Below are positions 1 through 7,388 of a stretch of 8,183 nt of DNA, piece after piece. A program made the position numbers and the translations under genes. The first letter of the stretch is position 1. Every line of letters starts with the position of its first letter. This DNA comes from an uncultured Bacillota bacterium (GTDB lineage Bacteria > Bacillota > Clostridia > UBA1381), in the NCBI GenBank assembly GCA_949297205.1, contig CASFSH010000311.1:1-8183 (forward strand), written 5' to 3'. The notes beneath the pieces are model-generated. The model was not told where the DNA came from. It saw only the letters and a program-made list of their open reading frames with translations, and did not search any database.

Positions 1-3000
1 CGTCCTCCTCCGAATAACTCGGTAAACACTCTTGAAAAAGCTTTATTAATTTCTTCAAATTGTTTTTTGAAATGTTCTTCCATTAATTCCTGCATTGAAG
101 AAATAATTTTATTCAAATTTTCCTGCGATTTTTCAAGATCATTTTTCTGATTGCTGAGAAAATCAAATCTTTGTTTTGTATTTACAAATTCTTCAATTGC
201 ATCTGTGTTGACATTACCCAACGCTTTAATTTTACCTTTTAATTCAAGAACTCTTTGACGTGCTTCTGTTGTATTTTCTATATTCTGTCTGATCTCATTG
301 GCTGTAGAAACGGTCAATTCATATTCATCCCAAAGTCTGTTTATAATACTTGCAGAATCTTCTTCATATTTGACCTGTTTTGTTTCAGCTTTAGTTAATT
401 CCTGCTGTAAACTCATCATTCGATCCGTCAAGTCCTTATTTGAATTTGTTATTCCTTTTAACCCTTCAACCACCGATGCTTTATCTTTATCTATTTTTTC
501 GATGTATGATTTTATATTCTGTGAAATAGCTTTAATCTCTTCTATTTCTTTGTTTTTAGTGTCAATTTTTTGATTCAAATGAAGATTACTTTCCTTTAAT
601 CTTTCTTTTTCCAAATTTTTATCATTCAATAATCTATTATTTTCGGAAATTAATGCTTTTAACTTTTCAATAGAATTTTTTTTCAATTCTATATCCTTTT
701 CCATCGTTCTCAATCTTAATGTTTCATCCATCAAAAGTTGATTTTGCGCATCTTTTTTATCAGAAATAAGTTGCTGCTCCTCTTCTTTTTCATTAATCAG
801 ATTGTTCAGATCATTCACTTCTTTTTCAAGCATTCTGTTTTCACTGATTTGCTTTGCTATTTCTTCTGCCGAAAGAGAAAGCTGAGTTTCTATCTGATTC
901 AATTCCTGTTCAAGTGCACTTTGTGAACTACCGCTGTTTTCAAGAACATTATTTAAATGTTCCAATGTGTTCTGTGCAACAAGTATATCATTTTCATACT
1001 CCCTCAACAAAGGAACATAGCTTGAAAGCTGTACACGAGCATTTTCAATATCTGACTCAAGCTCTATATTTTTATCGGAAATTTCTTTAATTTCTTTTGT
1101 AAGCGTTGATATTTCTTCAGCAAGAGTTTTTATTTGTGCAGAACGTGACAAAAAACCGCTTGTTTTGTTTACACTTCCTCCTGATATTGATCCTCCTGGA
1201 TTCAATAATTCCCCATCTATAGTAACTATTTTAAAACGGTAATTAAATTTTTTTGCTATTATAACAGCATTATCTATATTGTCCGCAACAACAACACGTC
1301 CAAGCAAATTTTTTATTACCTGGGTATATTTTTTTTCATATTGAATAAGATCTGCCGCAATACCAATATAGCCGTTACATTTTGAAATTTCTTTTACGTT
1401 ATCCAAATCCTTTCCCGAAATGGATGATAAAGGTAAAAATGTAGCACGTCCTGATTTTTCTTGTTTTAATAAATTGATAGCTTGCTTTGCATCATCTTCA
1501 CTTTCGACAACGATATTCTGCATTGCACCACCCAATGCAATTTCCAACGCAACGACATATTCTTTTTTTACTTCAATGAGACCGGATACTGTACCATAAA
1601 TTGCCGCTTTTTTCAATTGAGGTGCTGTCATTACTGTTTTTACTGCCCGGGAAAATCCTTCATAATCATTCTCCATACCTTCCAGTATCTTTTTCTGTGA
1701 AATTTTAGAATTGAGACTAACCTGTGCACTTGATAATGTACGCCTGTTTTCATCAAGTATAGAATTAGTTTTATTTATTTTGCTGTTAAGCGTCTCAACT
1801 CTTGTGCGCATTGATTCAGCTTTTTCGCCATTATTCGATATAATACTCTCGGCTTCTTCAATTTCTTTTTTGGTATTCTCAATTCCCGATCCATGAGATT
1901 TTATCTCATTTTCAACAGCTTCGCGTCTTTGTAAGAAGCTTGAACGAAGATTTTCCGTTCCGCTTATTTTTGCCTTTACCGAAGAAATCTCATTCATTTT
2001 TTCAATTATATCTGCTCTTAATTTTTCAATTTCTTCTTTGCAGCTGTTAAATGAATCAAATATTTCAGAATTGTTTTTTTGAATGTTATTGAACTCATTT
2101 AATAACATTTCTTTTTCTTTTTCATCATTTTTTATTGAAGCTATCAATTCATCAATCTGATTCTGTGCATCTTCACTTTTTTTCTGTATATTCTCCGATT
2201 CCTTTTCTATTCTTTCGAAAAAAGTCTCATTATTTTTTATATCATTTTGTGCAATTGTAATATCATTCGCACAAACCATACATTTTGCTTCATTATCTAT
2301 AAGTTCATTATTTTTAACGGTTTGTTCTTCTTCCAATTCACTGTTTTTAAGATATAACTCATTTCTTTTTGCTTCAATTTCAGTTTCTTTGGATTTAAGA
2401 TCCTCTATTTCCCCGGAAATATTTTCATATAAAGCCTGTGCTTCCTTTAAAAGTTCAGAATTTTTATTTAAGTTAATAAGACACATACTTACGTCAAGTC
2501 CCTTGTATTCATCATACAACTCAACGTACTTCCTTGCTTTTTTTGATTGATTTTCCAAAGGCCCAAGCTGTCTTTCAAGCTCTGAAACAATATCATTTAT
2601 CCTTATCAGATTTTCATTTACCGACACAAGTTTTCTTGTTGCTTCATCTTTTCTGTGTTTATATTTTGATACACCGGCGGCTTCCTCAAAAAAAGTTCTC
2701 CTGTCATCAGCTTTTGTTGACAGTATCTGAGATACATTTCCCTGTCCTATCATTGAATAGCCGTCTCTTCCAAGACCCGTATCCATAAATAATTCATGAA
2801 TATCTTTGAGACGGCAGTCAGTATGATTTATCTGATACACGGTTTCACCCGAACGAAACACTTTACGTGTAACAATTATTTCTTCATAATCTATCGGAAA
2901 CAATCTGTCTGTATTATCAAGCACAAGACTTACTTCCGCAAAATTTACTTGTTTTCTTGTTTCTGTGCCTGCAAAAATTACATCCTGCATATTTGAACCT

Positions 3001-3170
3001 CTAAGGGTTTTTGCACTCATCTCTCCCATAACCCAACGAATAGCATCTGAAATATTACTTTTACCGCTTCCGTTTGGTCCTACAACCGTTGTAACGCCTT
3101 GTCCGAAATCAAGCACAGTTTTATCGGCAAAAGACTTAAATCCAACGATTTCCAATCTCTTTAAATACAA
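1..3170 (-). CDS. smc: Chromosome partition protein SMC (C-terminus cut off by the window edge)
   Basis: SMC is the ATPase core of the bacterial condensin complex with ScpA and ScpB, and organises and segregates the chromosome. The frame is open from 3170 to the left edge, giving 1056 residues. The N-terminal head has the Walker A motif GPNGSGKS (residues 31-38), an LRG arginine loop (R57) and Q-loop Gln143 in GQGNVSQIL. Coiled coil follows to about residue 500, then the hinge (about 500-670, ending in NPGGSISGGS), a second coiled coil, and the start of the C-terminal head (LGNVNTDAIEEF near 987, then ELFGGG at the edge). Bacillus SMC is about 1186 residues, so roughly 130 are missing, including the LSGG signature and Walker B. 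The start is TTG at 3170, giving MYLKRLEIVGFKSF as in homologues, with AGAGGA six bases upstream. It overlaps the radical SAM stop by 10 bp, which suggests translational coupling. Confidence 0.97.
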   Translation of the reverse strand, partial: MYLKRLEIVGFKSFADKTVLDFGQGVTTVVGPNGSGKSNISDAIRWVMGEMSAKTLRGSNMQDVIFAGTETRKQVNFAEVSLVLDNTDRLFPIDYEEIIVTRKVFRSGETVYQINHTDCRLKDIHELFMDTGLGRDGYSMIGQGNVSQILSTKADDRRTFFEEAAGVSKYKHRKDEATRKLVSVNENLIRINDIVSELERQLGPLENQSKKARKYVELYDEYKGLDVSMCLINLNKNSELLKEAQALYENISGEIEDLKSKETEIEAKRNELYLKNSELEEEQTVKNNELIDNEAKCMVCANDITIAQNDIKNNETFFERIEKESENIQKKSEDAQNQIDELIASIKNDEKEKEMLLNEFNNIQKNNSEIFDSFNSCKEEIEKLRADIIEKMNEISSVKAKISGTENLRSSFLQRREAVENEIKSHGSGIENTKKEIEEAESIISNNGEKAESMRTRVETLNSKINKTNSILDENRRTLSSAQVSLNSKISQKKILEGMENDYEGFSRAVKTVMTAPQLKKAAIYGTVSGLIEVKKEYVVALEIALGGAMQNIVVESEDDAKQAINLLKQEKSGRATFLPLSSISGKDLDNVKEISKCNGYIGIAADLIQYEKKYTQVIKNLLGRVVVADNIDNAVIIAKKFNYRFKIVTIDGELLNPGGSISGGSVNKTSGFLSRSAQIKTLAEEISTLTKEIKEISDKNIELESDIENARVQLSSYVPLLREYENDILVAQNTLEHLNNVLENSGSSQSALEQELNQIETQLSLSAEEIAKQISENRMLEKEVNDLNNLINEKEEEQQLISDKKDAQNQLLMDETLRLRTMEKDIELKKNSIEKLKALISENNRLLNDKNLEKERLKESNLHLNQKIDTKNKEIEEIKAISQNIKSYIEKIDKDKASVVEGLKGITNSNKDLTDRMMSLQQELTKAETKQVKYEEDSASIINRLWDEYELTVSTANEIRQNIENTTEARQRVLELKGKIKALGNVNTDAIEEFVNTKQRFDFLSNQKNDLEKSQENLNKIISSMQELMEEHFKKQFEEINKAFSRVFTELFGGG

Positions 3171-4195
3171 TCGGATTCCTCTCTTTCCACACCATCGGAC
3201 AAATAAAAGTCACCTTTTTTTATTTCATCCGTTCCCTTTATTTTAATTTTAATATTATAAATATCATCTATTTTTTTTATGTTAATCTTTTTTCTGCCTA
3301 TTGCTTTTGAAATATCTTTTGTATTAACAAATATAACCGCATTTTTTCCTTTATAGTCTTTTAATATCTTGCAAAACTCATCAAAATAAATGCTTGATTC
3401 AACCAATTCTCTGAACTGATCACTAAACGGACCCGCAACAATTGATCCGCCGGGGGAAATTTCATCGGTAGTCTGCAGCGAAATCCTGATAACTTCAATA
3501 CCCGCATGCTTGAATTTAATGAGCAGTTTTTTACATAATTCTACAGCATCTTCTACACTTTGAGGTTTATATTCACCGCTGAGAAACATTTTTTCAAGAT
3601 AGGTATCTTTTACAACCAATGTAGGATATATCCTTACAAAATCCGGTTTTAACCCGATTATTTTATCAGCGGTACACAGTGCCTTTTCATTATCATCTCC
3701 CGGTAATCCCGTCATCATCTGAAGTCCCAAATTAAAATCATATTTCCTGATTAATGATACGGCATTATATACAGCCTCTTCTTTATGTCCTCTTCCGCTT
3801 TTTAGAAGAACCTCATTATCCAGACTCTGTACACCCAGTTCTATGGTTGTGACCCCGTATTTATCCAGTTGTTCAAGTATAGGAATACTTATATAGTCCG
3901 GACGTGTAGACAAACGTATACCATGAAGTTTACCTTTTTTTACATATTCATAAGCAGTACTTAAAAACTTTTTCTGCATATCCATTTCTATGCCGGTAAA
4001 ACTGCCGCCGAAAAATGCAGCTTCAATAATACAATCCTGTTTCGGCAGCGTTTTTAAATACTCCTCTATTATTTCCACTATTTTTTCTTCATTTACTTCA
4101 TCAGTATTTCCTGTAATGTGTTTTTGATTACAAAATACACAATCAAACGGACATCCCTTATGCGGAACAAAAATGGGTATATTATAATGTTTCAT
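3161..4195 (-). CDS. Radical SAM protein, Elp3/oxygen-independent coproporphyrinogen oxidase-like, of the rnc-smc cluster
   Basis: A 344-residue radical SAM protein of unknown substrate. It carries the CX3CX2C cluster motif CPFDCVFC (Cys15, Cys19, Cys22), which binds a 4Fe-4S cluster and S-adenosylmethionine, and GGSFTG at residues 63-68 in the usual SAM-binding position. The TIM-barrel region continues through STRPDYI, TIELGVQSLD and MTGLPGD. These match the Elp3-like branch of the superfamily, but no acetyltransferase (GNAT) domain follows, so it is not a full Elp3. The C-terminal 70 residues are lysine-rich and not recognisable to me. The start is ATG at 4195, not the upstream ATG at 4282, because GGAGAA lies a few bases before 4195 and the conserved region begins at once (MKHYNIPIFVPHKGCPF). 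It overlaps the rnc end by 14 bp and the smc start by 10 bp. Members of this family commonly sit between rnc and smc in Clostridia; the molecular role is not established. Confidence 0.9.
   Translation of the reverse strand: MKHYNIPIFVPHKGCPFDCVFCNQKHITGNTDEVNEEKIVEIIEEYLKTLPKQDCIIEAAFFGGSFTGIEMDMQKKFLSTAYEYVKKGKLHGIRLSTRPDYISIPILEQLDKYGVTTIELGVQSLDNEVLLKSGRGHKEEAVYNAVSLIRKYDFNLGLQMMTGLPGDDNEKALCTADKIIGLKPDFVRIYPTLVVKDTYLEKMFLSGEYKPQSVEDAVELCKKLLIKFKHAGIEVIRISLQTTDEISPGGSIVAGPFSDQFRELVESSIYFDEFCKILKDYKGKNAVIFVNTKDISKAIGRKKINIKKIDDIYNIKIKIKGTDEIKKGDFYLSDGVEREESDCI
3177..3182 (-). promoter_or_regulatory. Ribosome binding site of smc, supports the TTG start
   Basis: Read on the minus strand this is AGAGGA, six bases before TTG at 3170. 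No ATG or GTG in frame gives the conserved N-terminus YLKRLEIVGFKSF, so this site decides the unusual start. It lies inside the last codons of the upstream radical SAM gene. Confidence 0.65.
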
Positions 4196-4868
4196 ATTTT
4201 TTCTCCGACAAAGCAATTTTTGCCGCCTCCTGTTCGGCCTCTTTTTTGGTCCTTCCCACTCCCGAAGCCACAACAATACCATTGATTAATAAATCAATAT
4301 AAAACAGTTTACAATGTTCCGGTCCTGTTTCTTTTACTGTTGTATATGTTATTTTTGTACTGCCATGAAATCTGTGCTGCACACTTTCCTGCAGAGTGCT
4401 TTTATAGTCTTTGAGCGTTTTATTATGGACTGCATTTTTAAACTTGTCCATCATAATATTAAGCAAAAACTTTCTTGCATTCTCTATATTACTGTCAAGA
4501 TAAATTGCAGCAAGCAATGCTTCAAAAACGTCTGCAAGAATAGATGCTCTGTCTCTGCTTCCTGCTTTTTCTTCACCATTACCCAATAAAATATACTTTC
4601 CCAAATCAATTTTGTGTGCAAGTTCCGCCAGGGATTCTTCGCAAACCAAGGCTGCCCTTGTTCTTGATAAGTCTCCCTCATTTACTGTTTTCATATTTTC
4701 AAACAAATAATCACTTACAATAATGCTCAGCACCGAATCACCAAGAAATTCCTGTCGTTCATAACTTTTACATCTGTGCTCATTTGCATACGAACTATGA
4801 GTTAAAGCTGTTTTAAGATATTTTTTGTTTTTAAAAATATATCCTATTTTTTTTTCTATTTCTTCCAT
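4182..4868 (-). CDS. rnc: Ribonuclease III
   Basis: RNase III cleaves double-stranded RNA in rRNA precursors, some mRNAs and sense-antisense duplexes. The 228-residue product has the usual length and two-domain layout. The nuclease domain (about 1-150) carries the signature ERQEFLGDSVLSI (37-49). Metal-binding and catalytic acids are visible at Glu40 and Asp44, and at Asp113 and Glu116 in ILADVFEALLAAIYLD, the spacing known from E. coli and Aquifex enzymes. A double-stranded-RNA-binding domain follows (about 153-223) and ends in the typical GRTKKEAEQEAAKIAL. The ATG at 4868 is preceded by GGAGAAG at normal spacing. The gene overlaps the radical SAM gene by 14 bp, so the two are almost certainly one transcript. 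I see no convincing promoter in the 247 bp between it and acpP; it may be read through from acpP past the hairpin at 4923-4959. Confidence 0.97.
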   Translation of the reverse strand: MEEIEKKIGYIFKNKKYLKTALTHSSYANEHRCKSYERQEFLGDSVLSIIVSDYLFENMKTVNEGDLSRTRAALVCEESLAELAHKIDLGKYILLGNGEEKAGSRDRASILADVFEALLAAIYLDSNIENARKFLLNIMMDKFKNAVHNKTLKDYKSTLQESVQHRFHGSTKITYTTVKETGPEHCKLFYIDLLINGIVVASGVGRTKKEAEQEAAKIALSEKKYETL

Positions 4869-5115
4869 ATATCTTCTCCGATTCAGTATAATATTCCATA
4901 CATAAAAAAAACAATTTGTTCAATACATTCAGCGGGAGTAAAACCCCCGCTGAATACATACATTTTACTCATTCAATACAATTCAAAATAATTACTCACG
5001 ATATTATTTCAAATTACCGAAAATACATTATTTTACTGCAACAAAAAGTATATTCATTCTCATTTACAACAAATAATTATTAATTCCGTTTATATTGATA
5101 AACTATATTTACATA
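4869..5115. other. acpP-rnc intergenic region
   Basis: This 247-bp AT-rich gap holds the hairpin at 4923-4959, the rnc ribosome binding site (about 4873-4879) and a minor 6-bp hairpin (GTTTAT/ATAAAC) just after the acpP stop. The best promoter-like matches for rnc are poor: TTGTTT with TATACT at 4885-4890 would leave a leader of only about ten bases. No small ORF or RNA gene is recognisable. Confidence 0.6.
4923..4959 (-). terminator. Long GC-rich hairpin between acpP and rnc (terminator or processing site)
   Basis: Ten perfect pairs (4927-4936 with 4946-4955, ATTCAGCGGG on the RNA 5' arm) form the core. With G-U wobbles the stem can extend outward to 4923/4959 and inward to a three-base loop at 4940-4942, for about 17 pairs. 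An eight-T run on the minus strand (4911-4904) begins 11 bases after the stem, further than in a classic intrinsic terminator. It lies about 160 bp after the acpP stop and 55 bp before the rnc start. It may partly terminate acpP transcription, or be an RNA structure in the rnc leader. Confidence 0.6.
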
Positions 5116-5346
5116 TCAGCCTCTTGCATTTTTAATGTATTCAACAGCATCACCAACCGTTACAATACCTTCTGCATCCTCATCCGGTATTTCCATATCA
5201 AATTCCTGTTCCAACCCCATGATTAAATCCACAACATCAAGGGAATCCGCTCCCAGATCATCTGCAAATGAAGCATCCATTGTTATTTTCGATTCATCAA
5301 CACCAAGCTGTTCTGCAATAACTGCTTTAATTTTCTCAAACTCCAT
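5116..5346 (-). CDS. acpP: Acyl carrier protein
   Basis: ACP carries growing acyl chains as thioesters on a 4'-phosphopantetheine arm during type II fatty acid synthesis in the cytoplasm. The 76-residue acidic product is the standard ACP length. The attachment motif GADSLD gives Ser35 as the modified residue, followed by helix II (VVDLIMGLEQEFDMEIPDED) that docks partner enzymes. The start is ATG at 5346: AAGGAGGTG lies six bases upstream. A GTG at 5355 would add three residues, but it is part of that ribosome binding site. The gene has a strong promoter at 5444-5472 and a leader of about 90 bases. fabH or plsX are not seen nearby, so this copy appears to be expressed on its own or with the rnc cluster. 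The motif and size fit the primary fatty-acid ACP better than a polyketide or D-alanyl carrier protein. Confidence 0.97.
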   Translation of the reverse strand: MEFEKIKAVIAEQLGVDESKITMDASFADDLGADSLDVVDLIMGLEQEFDMEIPDEDAEGIVTVGDAVEYIKNARG

Positions 5347-5352
5347 TATACA

Positions 5353-5361
5353 CACCTCCTT
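5353..5361 (-). promoter_or_regulatory. Ribosome binding site of acpP, fixes the ATG start
   Basis: Minus-strand AAGGAGGTG is a full match to the anti-Shine-Dalgarno consensus, six bases before ATG at 5346. The in-frame GTG at 5355 lies inside it and so is unlikely to be the start. Confidence 0.9.
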
Positions 5362-5392
5362 TCAACTCATCACACATATTTATATATCCCTC

Positions 5393-5419
5393 AAATATAT
5401 ATACAATTGATATATATTT
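5393..5419. repeat. 27-bp AT palindrome in the acpP leader
   Basis: Two perfect 10-bp arms, aaatatatat (5393-5402) and atatatattt (5410-5419), flank a 7-bp centre that contains the palindrome caattg. The element lies about 18-45 bases downstream of the predicted acpP transcription start and about 30 bases before the ribosome binding site. It could be an operator or a weak RNA hairpin, but AT-rich DNA throws up such patterns by chance. Confidence 0.5.
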
Positions 5420-5443
5420 TAATTATTTTAACTTTATTCATTA

Positions 5444-5472
5444 ATTTTATCATATATTCATTGTCACGTCAA
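5444..5472 (-). promoter_or_regulatory. Sigma-A promoter of acpP
   Basis: On the minus strand TTGACG (5472-5467) is followed after exactly 17 bases by TAAAAT (5449-5444). A TG one base before the -10 box (ATGATAAAAT) makes an extended -10. Each box has one mismatch to consensus. The predicted start is near 5437, leaving a leader of about 90 bases before acpP. The strength suits a highly expressed gene. Confidence 0.82.
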
Positions 5473-5559
5473 CACAAGATTAAGGAAAATTTTTCATTAT
5501 AAAATTAAATTTTCAAAAATAATATGCTATCATATTATTAATACAATATTCTGCTTTTA

Positions 5560-5592
5560 AAAATCCGTATGCAGCCTTTACATACAGATTTT
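5560..5592 (-). terminator. Intrinsic terminator of the GH26-like gene
   Basis: The minus-strand arms AAAATCTGTATG (5592-5581) and CATACGGATTTT (5571-5560) pair over 12 bp with one G-U wobble, around a nine-base loop. The 3' arm runs into TTTTT. It begins within a few bases of the stop codon at 5597-5599. The A and T tracts on the two sides might also let it work in the other direction. Confidence 0.8.
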
Positions 5593-5596
5593 CAAT

Positions 5597-7348
5597 TTAT
5601 TGTTCCTCTGCTTCCTTGATTTTTTTTAAACCTTCTGCAAATGCTGCTGTTGTTTCCGGAGTTTCATCTAAAATATACGGTCTTGCAACAACGGATTCAT
5701 ATCCTTCTCTTGTATCCATATCAACACTATTAAACCAAAATGCCATTTTAATGTTAGGATATTGATGCATCTGTTCAAACATATCGGTTATCCATTGTGC
5801 CTTATCTCCCCCAATAGAGCTTGATGCAAATTCTGTTATTATCCATGGAAACTCATCATAAACATGATGATGTTTTTCCATAATATTGTCATATATTTCT
5901 TTAAAAGATTTCCATTTTTCACCATTTAACTCATCATAATATGTCCCTGTATTATATCCCGTAACTCCAAATACCTGGACATATTCATCTCCCGGATAAA
6001 ACGCCATTGATGCATTATATCCTGCAGGTGGAAAACTTTCATCATTTGGGTTAAATACCCAAATTGCATTATCTACTCCAACTTCTTTGAATATATTGTA
6101 AATTTTTCTCCACAGCATTACGTACAACTCAGGATCATCAAGACAGGCACTTGATCCATAACTTGTCCAATCCGAATTCATTTCATTATTCAGTCGAAAC
6201 AGTATTGGATGTCCCACTTCTTTAAGCTGATATGCCATTATTTCAAATCTGTAATCATACAATCCGTCAAGAATATCAAAAACTGGGTTGTATCCGTCCA
6301 GATCACCATTCATAACAGTTGATGTCTGTAATGTCAGTTCTACAACCTTACCGTCTTCACAGGCTCTTTTCATTCCTTCTACAGGCAGATCCTCAAAATA
6401 GTATCTGTATTCAAGAATACCGTCAAATTCATAATCAAGTTCATCTTCCAGTCGTTCTACTTCAGAAAAATCGTTATTAACAATGGCAAGCGGAGTATAT
6501 ATTCCCCATTTACATTCTTTACCATTTACAAGATTATCATAAAACTCTCTTGTTTCGTCCGACCAAAAATCCGGTAATTCAGGCTTAAAATCAGTAAAAG
6601 TATCAGATTTTCCGACTATTGCAACATCTGTACTGAAAGAATAAAGAGTTCTGTATACTTTATCCAATACCTCATCATTATATTCCGGTACCTTAAACAT
6701 TATACGATAAAACATTGTACTGTTGGTATATATATAGCAATAAATGTATGTGTTTAGTTTTATTGGACTGTCAGGTGCGGGAGTTCTTGACAGTGCAACC
6801 ATCTGTACCCAAAAATTACCTATTTTTTCAACCGCATCTTTATGAAGCGTGATTTTGTTTTGTTCCATATATCTTTCGTCAAGAAGATATTTATGAAGAT
6901 AATCTTTAATATAAGCTCTTGTTTCTGCAGCCGTTTCATATGTTGAATATTCTTTCGAAACAACAGCAGTCATATCTTTGCAGCGTACTGTTATATATTC
7001 CTGGGCAGCAGTAAAATCAAATTCGGCATCTCTGGGAAATCCCAATGCAAATCCTCTTGAATGATTAATAAGATACTTCCTGTTGTTTCCTACCTGAACT
7101 TCTCTGACATCGGCATTAACAAAATCAACCTCTTGAATAGTATAATATGGGACATTGTTTTCATAATATATACAATAGCTGAATTTGTCAGGAAAAATTT
7201 GATTTAAAATATCTTTTACTTTAATTTTTGTATTTATATCAGTTAATGCAATACTGCCTGCAATAGTTATAACAACAATCAATGTATATACATAAAAAAT
7301 ACCTGATCTCAATTTTTTTTTCAATGATTCAATGATTCTGTAATTCAA
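5597..7348 (-). CDS. Membrane-anchored GH26-like glycoside hydrolase with an uncharacterised N-terminal domain
   Basis: A 583-residue protein, probably hydrolysing an extracellular beta-glycan; the mannan-type substrate usual for GH26 is only inference. A positively charged N-terminus (KKKLR, 10-14) and one hydrophobic segment (about 16-36) without a lipobox Cys indicate a signal anchor with the rest outside. Residues about 45-265 form a beta-rich region I cannot assign. From about 275 the sequence resembles the GH26 TIM barrel: WGIYTP (281-286), FRLNNEMNSDW with predicted acid/base Glu389, WVFNPN (430-435), VTGYNTG with Tyr465, and WIITEFASS with predicted nucleophile Glu506. The 117-residue gap between the two Glu fits the family. 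The His usual before the acid/base is Asn388 here. The start is TTG at 7348, with GGGGTGAT just upstream. It has its own promoter and terminator. It could also be a substrate-binding or inactive relative, but both catalytic Glu are present. Confidence 0.8.
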   Translation of the reverse strand: MNYRIIESLKKKLRSGIFYVYTLIVVITIAGSIALTDINTKIKVKDILNQIFPDKFSYCIYYENNVPYYTIQEVDFVNADVREVQVGNNRKYLINHSRGFALGFPRDAEFDFTAAQEYITVRCKDMTAVVSKEYSTYETAAETRAYIKDYLHKYLLDERYMEQNKITLHKDAVEKIGNFWVQMVALSRTPAPDSPIKLNTYIYCYIYTNSTMFYRIMFKVPEYNDEVLDKVYRTLYSFSTDVAIVGKSDTFTDFKPELPDFWSDETREFYDNLVNGKECKWGIYTPLAIVNNDFSEVERLEDELDYEFDGILEYRYYFEDLPVEGMKRACEDGKVVELTLQTSTVMNGDLDGYNPVFDILDGLYDYRFEIMAYQLKEVGHPILFRLNNEMNSDWTSYGSSACLDDPELYVMLWRKIYNIFKEVGVDNAIWVFNPNDESFPPAGYNASMAFYPGDEYVQVFGVTGYNTGTYYDELNGEKWKSFKEIYDNIMEKHHHVYDEFPWIITEFASSSIGGDKAQWITDMFEQMHQYPNIKMAFWFNSVDMDTREGYESVVARPYILDETPETTAAFAEGLKKIKEAEEQ

Positions 7349-7351
7349 AAC

Positions 7352-7359
7352 ATCACCCC
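7352..7359 (-). promoter_or_regulatory. Ribosome binding site for the TTG start of the GH26-like gene
   Basis: Minus-strand GGGGTGAT resembles the end of AGGAGGTGAT and sits at a normal distance from TTG at 7348. The ATG inside it (7353-7351) opens only a Met-Phe-stop frame whose TGA overlaps the TTG. No in-frame ATG lies near the N-terminal membrane segment, so TTG is the best start. Confidence 0.65.
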
Positions 7360-7388
7360 ATAATTATCTTAAGTACAAATATGCTATA

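Noticed and set aside
298..3246. Several plus-strand open frames of 60-90 codons opposite smc
   Set aside because: They lie antisense to an intact, motif-rich smc, have low-complexity Phe/Ser/Leu-rich products, and lack convincing ribosome binding sites.
4196..4282. Upstream ATG that would lengthen the radical SAM protein by 29 residues
   Set aside because: The extension is Arg/Lys-rich, overlaps the rnc dsRNA-binding domain in another frame, and a good ribosome binding site precedes the ATG at 4195.
4314..4681. Alternative frames inside rnc on both strands
   Set aside because: Cys/Phe-rich or unstructured shadow products inside a gene with a full set of RNase III motifs.
4885..4914. Possible rnc promoter (TTGTTT, 17 bases, TATACT)
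   Set aside because: The -35 box is poor and lies in a T-run, and the implied start would leave about ten bases of leader overlapping the ribosome binding site.
5135..5410. Plus-strand frame opposite acpP
   Set aside because: A Ser/Thr-rich mirror of the acpP coding sequence with no ribosome binding site.
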